A DNA stretch of 64,000 nucleotides from Desulfosalsimonas propionicica (GCF_013761005.1 NZ_JACDUS010000001.1:62001-126000), one strand, 5' to 3'. Positions 54,658 through 62,885 are shown, counted from the stretch's first letter. Translations and numbers: made by a program. The notes: generated from the letters alone by a model not told the origin.

Positions 54658-55908
54658 TTACAGGATCTCTATCGCTGTTGCCATGGAAACCCCGCCGCCG
54701 CCGCACAGAGTGGCAAGTCCAAGAGTTTTGCCCTGGTTGCGCAGGGCATGGATCAGGGTAACCATGATCCGGGCGCCGGTGGCGCCCACGGGATGGCCCA
54801 GCCCAATGCCCGAGCCGTTGATGTTGGTGATTTCCCGATTCAATCCCAGGTCTTTTTCGCAGCCCAGATACTGGGCGGCAAAGGCTTCATTGACCTCGAT
54901 CAACTCGAAATCATCTGTCTGAATACCGCTTTTGGCCACCAGGTCCTTGACGGCCGGAACCGGAGACAGCCCCATCACCGAGGGATGACAGGCGCCCCTG
55001 CCGGTGGCCCGGATTTTTGCCAGCGGGGTTAAGCCCAGTTCTTTGGCCTTGTCTGCGCTCATGATCACCATGGCCGCAGAGCCGTCATTGATGCCGCTGG
55101 AATTGCCGGCCGTGACCGTGCCGGTCTTGGGCACAAACGCCGGGGGCAGTTTCCGGAGATCGTCCATTGTCAGGCCCGGTCGGAAATGCTCGTCATGGGC
55201 AAAAATCAGGGGATCTTTTTTACGCCGGGGCACAGACACGGGCACGGTTTCCCCGGTAAAGGAGCCGTCCTGGTTGGCCCGTTCGGCGTTGTTGTGGCTG
55301 CGCAGGGCCACCTCGTCCATTTCTTCCCGGGAAATGCCCATGTGCTGGGCAATGAATTCCGCAGTATGGCCCATGATATAGGGCTTGCCCTTGAAATACG
55401 ACAGGGGCGGCTCATCTGCGTTAACCGGCCCGTCTTCCGGGTGCGGGAGAATATGGGAGCCGCAGTGCAGCCCGTGAATGAGCGCATCCTTAAATGTCTG
55501 GTCCTGGAGCCGGCAGCCCCAACGGGCTTCTTCGACCACATAGGGTACGCCGGACATGTGCTCCACGCCGCCGGCCAGGATCACATCCGCCATTTCCGCC
55601 TGAATCATGGCCGCACCGGAGAGCACCGCTTCCATGCCGGAAATGCAGACGCGATTAAGGGTTACCGCGGGTACACTATCGGGAAAGCCGGCCAGAAGCC
55701 AGGCCACCCGGGTTACGTTTAATGCGTCCACCGGCTCCATACAGCACCCGTAACGCACATCATCAATGATTTCAGGCGAAATTCCCGCCCGCTCAACAGC
55801 TTCCTTCATTGTCACCGAGGCCAGATGCGCACCGGTAAGGCTCTTGAGCGTTCCGCCAAAGGTGCCGATCGGGGTTCGGCATGCAGATACAATCACCACA
55901 TCTTTCAT
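54658..55908 (-). CDS. Acetyl-CoA C-acetyltransferase (thiolase)
   Basis: 416 residues. Nucleophile Cys88 sits in TLNRVCISGMEAVLSGA (family form NR-C-SG). Later motifs: GNSSGINDGSAAMVIMS, EVNEAFAAQYLG, GSGIGLGHPVGATGARIM and the second Cys in LATLCGGGGVSMATAIE. ATG 55908 follows AAGGAGCAGG and gives the standard MKDVVIVSACRTPIG start; a 21-residue upstream extension is not supported. It is separate from the other thiolase, so it may serve ketone/acetoacetyl-CoA or butyrate-type metabolism rather than long-chain oxidation. It stands alone. Confidence 0.93.
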   Translation of the reverse strand: MKDVVIVSACRTPIGTFGGTLKSLTGAHLASVTMKEAVERAGISPEIIDDVRYGCCMEPVDALNVTRVAWLLAGFPDSVPAVTLNRVCISGMEAVLSGAAMIQAEMADVILAGGVEHMSGVPYVVEEARWGCRLQDQTFKDALIHGLHCGSHILPHPEDGPVNADEPPLSYFKGKPYIMGHTAEFIAQHMGISREEMDEVALRSHNNAERANQDGSFTGETVPVSVPRRKKDPLIFAHDEHFRPGLTMDDLRKLPPAFVPKTGTVTAGNSSGINDGSAAMVIMSADKAKELGLTPLAKIRATGRGACHPSVMGLSPVPAVKDLVAKSGIQTDDFELIEVNEAFAAQYLGCEKDLGLNREITNINGSGIGLGHPVGATGARIMVTLIHALRNQGKTLGLATLCGGGGVSMATAIEIL

Positions 55909-56017
55909 ACATCCTGCTCCTTTCCTGGTTGATATTTCCAATTTATATTGATACGTTACGAATCCAGACAATCATCAAAGCCCATGAATCCGAACACTGG
56001 TCATCGTCTGCGCGCAA

Positions 56018-56575
56018 ATGAATATTGCTGAAATCATACTCATTGCCCTTTCCCTGGCCATGGACGCCTTTGCCGTGTCCGTGGCCGCCGGCACCGCCGG
56101 CCGGCTGCATCCCAGGGCCGTGTTCCGGCTGTCCTTTCATTTCGGCCTGTTCCAGTTCATGATGCCGGTGCTCGGCTGGTATGCCGGATCCCGGGTTGCC
56201 CACCTGGTATCGGCGGTGGACCACTGGGTGGCCTTTGGCCTGCTGATGTTTGTGGGCCTGCGCATGATCCGCGGCAGCCTTGAAAACCCATCTGAGCAAA
56301 TCAAAAAAGATCCCTCCCGCGGGCTGACCCTGGTGGTGCTGTCTGTGGCCACCAGCATTGATGCGCTGGCCGTGGGTTTTTCCCTTGCCATGATGAATGT
56401 CGGCATCTGGTATCCAAGCATCATGATCGGGGTGATTACTTCGGCCATGTCCCTTGCCGGCATCCGTCTGGGCCGTGTTTTCGGCCGCAGATTCGGCCCG
56501 CGCATGGAAATGACCGGCGGCATCATCCTCGTGGCAATCGGCACGCGGATCTTGATTGCGGATCTGTTTTTCTGA
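56018..56575 (+). CDS. mntP: Putative manganese efflux pump MntP
   Basis: 185 residues, six predicted membrane helices. MNIAEIILIALSLAMDAFAV with VSVAAGT is the MntP/YebN start (Asp in helix 1). The second repeat contains VVLSVATSIDALAVGFSLAM with the paired Asp. FRLSFHFGLFQFMMPVLGWY and the terminal GIILVAIGTRILIADLF fit the family. MntP exports Mn(II). No yybP-ykoY riboswitch-like structure was noticed in the short leader. The start is close to a GCGCAA rather than a clear Shine-Dalgarno. Confidence 0.95.
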   Translation: MNIAEIILIALSLAMDAFAVSVAAGTAGRLHPRAVFRLSFHFGLFQFMMPVLGWYAGSRVAHLVSAVDHWVAFGLLMFVGLRMIRGSLENPSEQIKKDPSRGLTLVVLSVATSIDALAVGFSLAMMNVGIWYPSIMIGVITSAMSLAGIRLGRVFGRRFGPRMEMTGGIILVAIGTRILIADLFF

Positions 56576-56608
56576 AACCGATTCAACACCCCGGATCAGG
56601 GCACTATG

Positions 56609-57154
56609 CTAATCCGCTGCCGGGCCCTGCCGTATCCAGGCCATGATCCGGTGCACGGTTTTTTTATCCCAGTCCGGATCAAGCCGATGCCTTGCAAACT
56701 GTGCATACAACTGCTCCACCAGCTTGACCACACGCTCCACCAGATAGATTTTTTCCAGGACCGCGCCCTCGATATCCTCCGCAGATTCCAGCTTTGCCGT
56801 CTGCGGAGTTTTCAGGCTGCTGATGCTCAGGCTTTCGCCCTTGACGGAAAACCGCCACTCCAGTTCCCCGGCCCTGAAAAGCAGGTGCATTTCCGTGACC
56901 TTGGCCCCCTTGGTCAGGGCCATGACCCCTTCTTCAAGGCCCGCGCCGTCGCCCCGGATGGTAATGGTCTCATCCCGGTTGTGCCGATGGTTTTCCAGCA
57001 CGATCCGGTTGCCGATGGCAAGGGCGTCCATTTCCGGATCCGCTTTTTGTAGGGCCTCAAAATCCGTGTCAATCATGTACCACAGCCAGGTCAGAAACTC
57101 GTGGCCCAGAAACTTGTACCGGTTGTAGGCAACAGAGACATCAAGCATGGCCAC
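56609..57154 (-). CDS. RdgC-family C-terminal half (separate ORF)
   Basis: 181 residues. FLGHEFLTWLWYMIDTDFE and EEGVMALTKGAKVTEMHLLF recall the C-terminal half of RdgC (the EFLTWLW and the strand-helix LEGVMAL-type segments). The ORF begins inside the 3' end of the upstream rdgC-like gene (14-base overlap) in a +1 frame relative to it, so the two are likely translated separately but together, or a frameshift joins them. If the two halves act as one, they give a split RdgC, a DNA-binding protein that modulates RecA and recombination. The stop is 33 bases from convergent mntP. Confidence 0.65.
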   Translation of the reverse strand: MAMLDVSVAYNRYKFLGHEFLTWLWYMIDTDFEALQKADPEMDALAIGNRIVLENHRHNRDETITIRGDGAGLEEGVMALTKGAKVTEMHLLFRAGELEWRFSVKGESLSISSLKTPQTAKLESAEDIEGAVLEKIYLVERVVKLVEQLYAQFARHRLDPDWDKKTVHRIMAWIRQGPAAD

Positions 57155-57818
57155 CTCCGGAAAACAGGGCGGGTCCGGACTGCTTTAAGGCATCGCGCTG
57201 ATCATCTGAAAGCCCGGCGGCCAAATCGGCCTCTGTATAGGGAAACATCCGGATCAGCGAAATCCGGAACGACTTTGAAAACAGGGTTTCCAGCTCTTCG
57301 TTGGCCTCTTTCAAATTGGAGAAAAACCACAAAACCCCGGCTTCCATATCCCAGACCAGGTCATAGACATTGGGCGTGGCCGGAACCCGGGTATAGAGCC
57401 GGTGCAGGACCTCTTCCTTGATCTGGCGCTTTTCGTTTTTTGACAAATGGCTCTGGCCGTTATCCGCCAGGCGTTTGGCTGTTGCCATGTTCACATGCTT
57501 GGCAACGATCTTTGCGGGGACCGATTTTTTGTCCATGCGCAGAGAAAACACCAAATTGTTGCCGAATATGAACTGGGCGGATTCAAAATCCGGGGCAAAG
57601 GGCCGGGCCGATTCAGTCCATCCGATGCTTTTCTGGGCCGGATCATTGTCGATCTCCCGAATCATCTGATCTTTGAGCCCGTTTCGGACCGTGTCCATCA
57701 CCGGCTCGGCGAGTTTTCCCTGAACCCGGTAGCGGGTCACGGAGAGGGTGGAAGCCAAAAGCTGCATAAATTCATCCATTTCATTTGAGTGGGGAATTTG
57801 TATCAAAGTTTCCTTCAT
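57141..57818 (-). CDS. rdgC: RdgC-family N-terminal part (recombination-associated protein)
   Basis: 225 residues from ATG 57818. TLSVTRYRVQGKL, KSIGWTESARPFAPDF, LVFSLRMDKKSVPAKIVAKH, SKNEKRQIKEEVLHRLYTRV and VLWFFSNLKEANEELETLFS follow E. coli RdgC (LPSPVIKQAL, KTEKDSLKDEVLHSLLPR and so on). RdgC rings bind double-stranded DNA and limit RecA. The start is uncertain: Met codons at 57818, 57779 and 57767 all lack a strong ribosome site. The C-terminal region is encoded by the overlapping next gene, giving a two-gene version. Confidence 0.75.
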   Translation of the reverse strand: MKETLIQIPHSNEMDEFMQLLASTLSVTRYRVQGKLAEPVMDTVRNGLKDQMIREIDNDPAQKSIGWTESARPFAPDFESAQFIFGNNLVFSLRMDKKSVPAKIVAKHVNMATAKRLADNGQSHLSKNEKRQIKEEVLHRLYTRVPATPNVYDLVWDMEAGVLWFFSNLKEANEELETLFSKSFRISLIRMFPYTEADLAAGLSDDQRDALKQSGPALFSGGGHA

Positions 57819-57927
57819 AACCCGCTGCCGGTTTTCCAGGCAAGTCTTTTTTCCGGCCGCACTCTGCCTTTGATAATCAGCCGCACTGCCTGCTCCCTGC
57901 ACCGGCCCTGCCGGAAGCTTCGCGGGA

Positions 57928-58010
57928 TTTTCGCATGGGGCGGGGCGGGCGGCGATTTACTCCCTGCTGACCGCTGACGCGCTCAATGCGACTCGTAAAC
58001 CGCCGCCTGC
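57928..58010 (-). repeat. Structured hairpin element, short class, copy D
   Basis: Inverted relative to the other short copies. Read on the minus strand: GGCGGCGGTTTAC / GTAAATCGCCGCC form the outer stem (57995-58007 and 57948-57960) with one G-T wobble. The internal loop has GAGTCGCATT and AGCAGGGA, and the inner stem GAGCGC / GCGGTC is closed by GTCA. TGCGAAAA follows (complement of 57928-57935). The stem here uses TTTAC/GTAAA where B and C have TTTGC/GCAAA, a compensated change. Confidence 0.85.
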
Positions 58011-58087
58011 ACCGGCTGTCTGTAAAAATTTCCCGGACCAGACAACAAAGCTTTTCCCGGACCCCGCACTTGACACGGCGGTTGGCC

Positions 58088-58180
58088 ATGAGGAGGACCA
58101 GGGGGCAGGTTGCGAGTCGCATTGAGCGCGAAAGCGGTCAGCAGGGAGCAAGCTGCCACCCGGGCCTCCTCATGCGAAAA
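58088..58180 (+). repeat. Structured hairpin element, short class, copy E
   Basis: ATGAGGAGG (58088-58096) pairs perfectly with CCTCCTCAT (58165-58173). GGCAGGTTGC pairs with GCAAGCTGCC with one mismatch. The internal loop has GAGTCGCATT and AGCAGGGA. The inner stem GAGCGC / GCGGTC is closed by GAAA, a GNRA tetraloop. TGCGAAAA follows (58173-58180). Its outer arm sequence is unrelated to that of B/C (GAGGAGG against GATGCCGG) but fully complementary, the clearest sign of compensation. Confidence 0.9.
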
Positions 58181-58219
58181 CCGTAAAAAGCTTTTTACCG
58201 CGTCCGCTGTTGTTGCAGG

Positions 58220-58414
58220 AAGGAAGCCCTGCCGCCGGGGTCAGTTTTTTCGCTCCTGACCGTTTACGGATTCAGCCAATGCCTTCGCTTAAAATTTACA
58301 AACTCGGCCTGCCGGCCTCAAACAGTTTGAAATTTTTGAGCTTCGGCATTTGCTGAATTTTTCCGTAAACGCTCAATGTCGCTTCAAAAACTGACCCCGC
58401 CCTTGGACTTCCTT
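58220..58414 (-). repeat. Structured hairpin element, long class, copy 2
   Basis: AAGGAAG (58220-58226) pairs with CTTCCTT (58408-58414); in copy 1 the same positions are AAGAAAG / CTTTCTT. GGGGTCAGTTTTT pairs with AAAAACTGACCCC, again different from copy 1 but complementary. The interior (CGCTCCTGACCGTTTACGG, then TCAGCCAATGCC, and CCGTAAACGCTCAATGTCGC) is identical or nearly so to copy 1. It starts about 40 bases after short copy E. Confidence 0.87.
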
Positions 58415-58537
58415 GGAAGCTGTTTATCCGGCTGCGACGGTATTATGTAGTCGAAGCGAATTGTTTCGGGCCGGCATGGTTGTCTACGGCCAACCCTGCC
58501 TTGAAGTCTTTTGGGCAGTGTGATAAAAAATCAAGCC

Positions 58538-61500
58538 ATGAAATATATCGCTGATCTGCACATTCATTCCCGCTTTTCCAGGGCCACGGCCAAAAACCTG
58601 GATTTCCCCCATTTGTACATGGCCGCCCGGCAAAAAGGCATCACCGTGGTGGCCACAGGGGACTTCACCCATCCCCAATGGCTTGATGAAATCCGGCAAT
58701 ACCTGGAACCCGCTGAACAGGGACTGTTTAAGCTCAAAGACGAGATTGCACAGGAGTGCGAAAAACAGATTTCCGTGGCCGGCGGTTATCCGGTGCGCTT
58801 TGTTTTGAGCACCGAGATCAGCAACATTTACAAAAAGGGCGGGGTTACGCGAAAACTTCACCATGTGGTGTTTTTCCCCGAACTGTCCCACGTGGAAAAA
58901 TTCAACGCCCGGCTTTCGCAGATCGGCAATCTCAAGGCAGACGGCCGGCCCATCCTTGGCCTGGATTCCAAGCGCCTGCTGGAAATCGTGCTTGAAACCC
59001 ATGAATCGGGTTTTCTGATCCCGGCTCATATCTGGACCCCCTGGTTTTCCCTGTTCGGGTCCAAATCCGGGTTTGACTCGGTGGCCGAATGTTTCGAAGA
59101 GCTTTCTGATCACATATTTGCCGTGGAAACCGGCCTATCCTCTGATCCGCCCATGAACTGGCGGATAAAGGATTTGGACAACCGCACCCTGGTATCCAAC
59201 TCCGACGCCCACTCACCGGCCAACCTGGGCCGGGAGGCCAATTTGTTTGACACCGAACTTTGCTATGATGCCATGCGCGGTGCCATCGAAACCGGGGACC
59301 CGGAAAAATTTCTCGGCACCCTGGAATTTTTCCCGGAGGAAGGCAAATACCACCAGGACGGCCACCGCAAATGCGGGGTCAACCTGCATCCCAAACAAAC
59401 CATTGAAAACAGCAGCATCTGCCCGGTTTGCGGAAACCCGGTCACCGTGGGGGTGCTCTACCGGGTCGAGCAGCTCGCCGGCCGCAAAGATGGCGAAAAA
59501 CCTGAAAAAACCCATCCCTTCTACAGCCTCATTCCCCTGGCTGAAATTTTGTCCGAGCTGCTGAGCGTCGGGCCCAAAAGCAAAAAAGTGATTTCCGCCT
59601 GGCAGACGGTCATCAGCCGCCTGGGTCCGGAATTAAGGGTGCTGCACGATATGCCCGCAGAAGAAATCCGCGCTTCTGGAAACGGCCTTCTGGCCGAGGC
59701 CATCGAACGTATGCAGGCGGGCCGGGTCCACCGCCAGCCCGGATTTGACGGTCAGTACGGCCGGGTCACCATTTTCACCCCGGAGCAGCGCGAGCATTTA
59801 ACCGGCCAGCAGGTTTTATTTGACCTGCCGGCCGCACCAAAAAAAAAAAAGCCAAAATCCGGAAAGGCCAAAACAGCTCCCGCGGATCCCGAACCCGCAG
59901 AAAAAACCCCGGGCCCGCAACCCCCTTTGGCAAACAATCATGAAAACCCGGTTCTTGCCGGCCTTAACCCGGACCAGTACCGGGCCGTGACCCATTCCGG
60001 CGGCCCCCTGCTGATATCGGCCGGACCGGGCACAGGCAAAACCCGGACCCTGACCTGCCGGATTGCCTGGCTTCTGCAGAGCGAAGCCGCCGTCCCGGAA
60101 CAGATCCTGGCGGTCACTTTCACCCACAAGGCCGCAGACCAGATGAAACAGCGCTTAGCGGGCCTGATGGGGCCGGATGCGGTTTTGCCCGAAGCCCGAA
60201 CCTTTCATTCCTTTTGTTTTTCCCTGCTCCGGGAAATCAAAAACGCGGCGGATCACGGTATAGCTGATGAACAGGACCGGCGGGCACTGCTGGCCGAAGC
60301 TGCAGACAGAGTCAGGGCAGGCGGCACCAAGGTCAGCGACCGGATTGAAACCCTTATGGACCGGGTGGCGAATGCAAAACAGCGCATTCTTGGCCCGGAT
60401 GACGACCTGGAGCCCATTGCCGGGGAGTCGGCCCCGTTGTTTTCCCGGATTTACAGCGCGTACCAGGATCTTCTGGATATCGAACGCCTGTGGGATTACG
60501 AGGACCTGATCTGCCAAACCGTCATGCACCTGGAATCGGATTCGGTACTGTGTGAGACCCTATGCAAACGGCTGCCTTTTGTATTTATTGATGAATACCA
60601 GGATCTCAATTACGCCCAGTACCGGCTGGTCAGACAGCTTTGCCCAGCAGACGGAAAAATCTGCGTCATCGGGGATCCGGACCAGTCCATTTACGGATTC
60701 CGGGGATCGGATCCGGCCTATTTCCAATGTTTTGAAACAGATTTTCCGGGTGCCGAAACCATCTGTCTCCGGCAAAATTACCGGTCCACGCAAACCATTC
60801 TTTCAGCCGCCGGCCAGGTACTGGGCCCAAAAAACGGCACCCGGCATTCCGAACCCGTCTTTTCCGGCATTTCCGGCACCCCTTATCTTCATCTGATCCG
60901 GGCTGCGGATCAACGGGGCGAAGCCGTGGCCGTGGGCAAGACCATCGAGCAAATGGTGGGCGGCATGGGATTTGATTTCCATGATTTTGACAAGGCGGCC
61001 CGATTTTCCGGGGACGGGGCCCATCGCTCCTTTGCCGATTTTGCCGTGCTGTTTCGCACCCGTGCCCAGGCCGAAGTCTTTGCCGGGGTTTTTCAGGACG
61101 CCGGCATACCGTGCCGGCTGGTCAGCAAGGCCCATGCCTGGGAGGCCGCAGGGATTGCAGAACCGGTTTCAGCCCTCAAGATCCTGGAGGGATGCGCGGC
61201 CAGCCGGGACCTGCTCCGGGTCCTGGGGGTGCTTTTCCCTGATTTTCCCCAAAAAGACATGGCCGATCTCAGGGCATGGGGCCGCAGACGCGGGCTTTCG
61301 GTCAACGGCCTGCTGGCAGAAGCCCACCGGACCGGGGTGGAAAGCCTGAGTTCAGGGGCATCTCAAAGCCTGGCCCGATTTGTCCACCAGTTGACAGACC
61401 TGGAAACAAGTACCCGAACGGATCCGGCACCCGAAAAACTGGAAAAAATCTTCCAATGGCTCGGGCCTTTTCTGCCCCAAGCCAGTGAACAAACAAAAGA

Positions 61501-61945
61501 AACCATAGCGGAACTGCGCCGGATGGCCGGGGCCTTTGGCACAGATATCCGGGGATTTACAGAGACGCTGGCCCTTTGCTCGGATGCCGATTTCTGCAAA
61601 GATGGCAGCGAAAAGGTCTCGCTTTTAACCCTGCACGCCGCCAAGGGCCTTGAGTTTCCGGTGGTTTTTGTGGCTGGATGCGAAAACGGATTGATTCCCT
61701 ATCACAGGGCGGAGATCAACCCGGCAGACATTGAAGAGGAGCGCCGGCTTTTTTACGTGGGCATGACCCGGGCCATGTCCGAGCTGTTTTTGTGCTCGGC
61801 CCGGACCCGGAAAGTCCACGGTCAAACCCGACAGCAGCAACCTTCGCCGTTTGTGGCCGAAATCGCAGCGGATCTCAAAAAACAGGCTGGGCCAAATTTC
61901 GCCCGAAAATCCCGGCAGGTACAGTTGCAGCTGTTTTCAAAATAA
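58538..61945 (+). CDS. Fusion of EndoQ-like PHP endonuclease with UvrD/Rep superfamily 1 helicase
   Basis: 1135 residues. N-terminal part (1-430): PHP metal motifs DLHIHSRFS (Asp6, His8, His10), VVATGDFTHP, LSTEIS, HHVVFFP, IPAHIWTPW and SNSDAHS, with a Cys4-type zinc site (KCGVNLHP and ICPVCGNP). This is the EndoQ/YqxK-like group; archaeal EndoQ nicks DNA 5' of deaminated bases. A 60-residue Lys/Pro/Ala linker follows. C-terminal UvrD-type helicase: GPGTGKT (496-502), AVTFTHKAADQM, DEYQD (685-689), VIGDPDQSIYGFRG, RQNYRSTQTIL, LTLHAAKGLEF, FYVGMTRA. ATG 58538; a TTG at 58511 is less likely. Proposed repair helicase-nuclease; no partner gene is obvious. Confidence 0.9.
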   Translation: MKYIADLHIHSRFSRATAKNLDFPHLYMAARQKGITVVATGDFTHPQWLDEIRQYLEPAEQGLFKLKDEIAQECEKQISVAGGYPVRFVLSTEISNIYKKGGVTRKLHHVVFFPELSHVEKFNARLSQIGNLKADGRPILGLDSKRLLEIVLETHESGFLIPAHIWTPWFSLFGSKSGFDSVAECFEELSDHIFAVETGLSSDPPMNWRIKDLDNRTLVSNSDAHSPANLGREANLFDTELCYDAMRGAIETGDPEKFLGTLEFFPEEGKYHQDGHRKCGVNLHPKQTIENSSICPVCGNPVTVGVLYRVEQLAGRKDGEKPEKTHPFYSLIPLAEILSELLSVGPKSKKVISAWQTVISRLGPELRVLHDMPAEEIRASGNGLLAEAIERMQAGRVHRQPGFDGQYGRVTIFTPEQREHLTGQQVLFDLPAAPKKKKPKSGKAKTAPADPEPAEKTPGPQPPLANNHENPVLAGLNPDQYRAVTHSGGPLLISAGPGTGKTRTLTCRIAWLLQSEAAVPEQILAVTFTHKAADQMKQRLAGLMGPDAVLPEARTFHSFCFSLLREIKNAADHGIADEQDRRALLAEAADRVRAGGTKVSDRIETLMDRVANAKQRILGPDDDLEPIAGESAPLFSRIYSAYQDLLDIERLWDYEDLICQTVMHLESDSVLCETLCKRLPFVFIDEYQDLNYAQYRLVRQLCPADGKICVIGDPDQSIYGFRGSDPAYFQCFETDFPGAETICLRQNYRSTQTILSAAGQVLGPKNGTRHSEPVFSGISGTPYLHLIRAADQRGEAVAVGKTIEQMVGGMGFDFHDFDKAARFSGDGAHRSFADFAVLFRTRAQAEVFAGVFQDAGIPCRLVSKAHAWEAAGIAEPVSALKILEGCAASRDLLRVLGVLFPDFPQKDMADLRAWGRRRGLSVNGLLAEAHRTGVESLSSGASQSLARFVHQLTDLETSTRTDPAPEKLEKIFQWLGPFLPQASEQTKETIAELRRMAGAFGTDIRGFTETLALCSDADFCKDGSEKVSLLTLHAAKGLEFPVVFVAGCENGLIPYHRAEINPADIEEERRLFYVGMTRAMSELFLCSARTRKVHGQTRQQQPSPFVAEIAADLKKQAGPNFARKSRQVQLQLFSK

Positions 61946-61965
61946 TTGAGCAAGAAACAATCATT

Positions 61966-62376
61966 ATGATAAGGCAGACAGATCTGATGGAAGAGACACT
62001 GATTGAAAAAACGGTTCTGGACAACCAGGGGGTGCTGGAAATTTATGATGCATCTGTCACCCAGATCGGCGACCGGATGCTGGTGACCCTTCGGGCCCGG
62101 CTCCTTGTTTCCGTCCACAGCCTTTATGGGAAAAACCAGGACAATGATCTGCCCCCGGCAGCCGAGATCAAAAGCCGCATCAATGATCCGCTTGTCTGGG
62201 AGCATACACGTCAGCGCCGGTTTATTGACCAGCAGGAAAAAACCGGGGTGTTTGAAAGCCTGCGGGCGGATTTTGACAAAAACATGCGTCCTTATTTGAT
62301 GCATCCGGAGTTTCCAGTCAAGCTCGCAAAAAAACGGCTCAAAGAACAGGCAGAGGCCGCAAACCGCCCTTATTGA
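61966..62376 (+). CDS. Hypothetical protein downstream of the helicase
   Basis: 136 residues; I do not recognise a family. It contains LEIYDASVTQIGDRMLVTLR and ARLLVSVHSLY as beta-rich segments, and a basic C-terminal helix (KLAKKRLKEQAEAA). It starts 20 bases after the helicase stop on the same strand (ATG 61966, weak ribosome site; ATG 61987 possible), suggesting co-transcription. Its 3' end overlaps the convergent stress-protein gene by seven bases. A role with the nuclease-helicase is possible only from position. Confidence 0.55.
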   Translation: MIRQTDLMEETLIEKTVLDNQGVLEIYDASVTQIGDRMLVTLRARLLVSVHSLYGKNQDNDLPPAAEIKSRINDPLVWEHTRQRRFIDQQEKTGVFESLRADFDKNMRPYLMHPEFPVKLAKKRLKEQAEAANRPY

Positions 62377-62885
62377 GCCGGCACCACCAGCACCGGAATT
62401 TTGGATTTGCGCAAAACCCCCTTGATGGCTGAACCTACTGAATTGCCGCCCAAAAATCCTTTTCGGCTGCCCATGACAATCATGTCGCAGTGGTTTTCAA
62501 CGCACCGGGAAACAATGGTGCCGGCAAGGTCGCTGTTTACGGCCACAATCTCGCGCCAGGGAAATTCACAGGTGGCCGGATCCATGCCCGCATCCCGGCA
62601 GTAGCGCTCAATCACCCTGCGGCTGAGTTTATCCGTGGACATCTTCCCGATCAGGGCATTGCGGGCATCCTGTTCGTGCTCCAGTTTGATTGCCGCCCAT
62701 TTTTCCTCTCCCAGAACCCCCTTGAAATGCTCCTCAATCTGGCCGGGCACCTCCCGGTCAATGACATGGAGCAGCACCAGTTCCGCCTGATGGCGGGTGG
62801 CCATGGCAATGGCGGCATCCAGTGCCGGCCGGCAGTTTTCCGAAAGATTGGTGGCAAACAATATGGATTCAATTTCTTTAAACAT
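62370..62885 (-). CDS. Universal stress protein (UspA family)
   Basis: 171 residues, one Usp domain. ILFATNLSENCRPALDAAIA at the N-terminus and the ATP-binding GSRKGFLGGNSVGSAIKGVL with G-2x-G-9x-G and a terminal IPVLVVPA strand suggest a nucleotide-binding UspA. The middle is longer than in canonical UspA. CAGGGAGGCC sits before the ATG. Single gene; its 3' end overlaps the preceding plus-strand gene. Stress role is by family. Confidence 0.92.
   Translation of the reverse strand: MFKEIESILFATNLSENCRPALDAAIAMATRHQAELVLLHVIDREVPGQIEEHFKGVLGEEKWAAIKLEHEQDARNALIGKMSTDKLSRRVIERYCRDAGMDPATCEFPWREIVAVNSDLAGTIVSRCVENHCDMIVMGSRKGFLGGNSVGSAIKGVLRKSKIPVLVVPAQ

Larger units (their letters stand above)
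57819..58537. other. 719-base intergenic region with three structured elements
   Basis: It contains copy D (minus), copy E (plus), a perfect 16-base palindrome GTAAAAAGCTTTTTAC (58183-58198) and the long-class copy 2 (58220-58414). Several short ORFs overlay these hairpins and are not genes. The 120 bases after the long copy (58415-58537) contain no strong promoter, although the following helicase gene must be expressed from somewhere here or further upstream. Confidence 0.6.

Noticed and set aside
57928-58180. CRISPR-like repeats
   Set aside because: Copies are in both orientations with variable arms and no regular spacers; no cas gene in the window.
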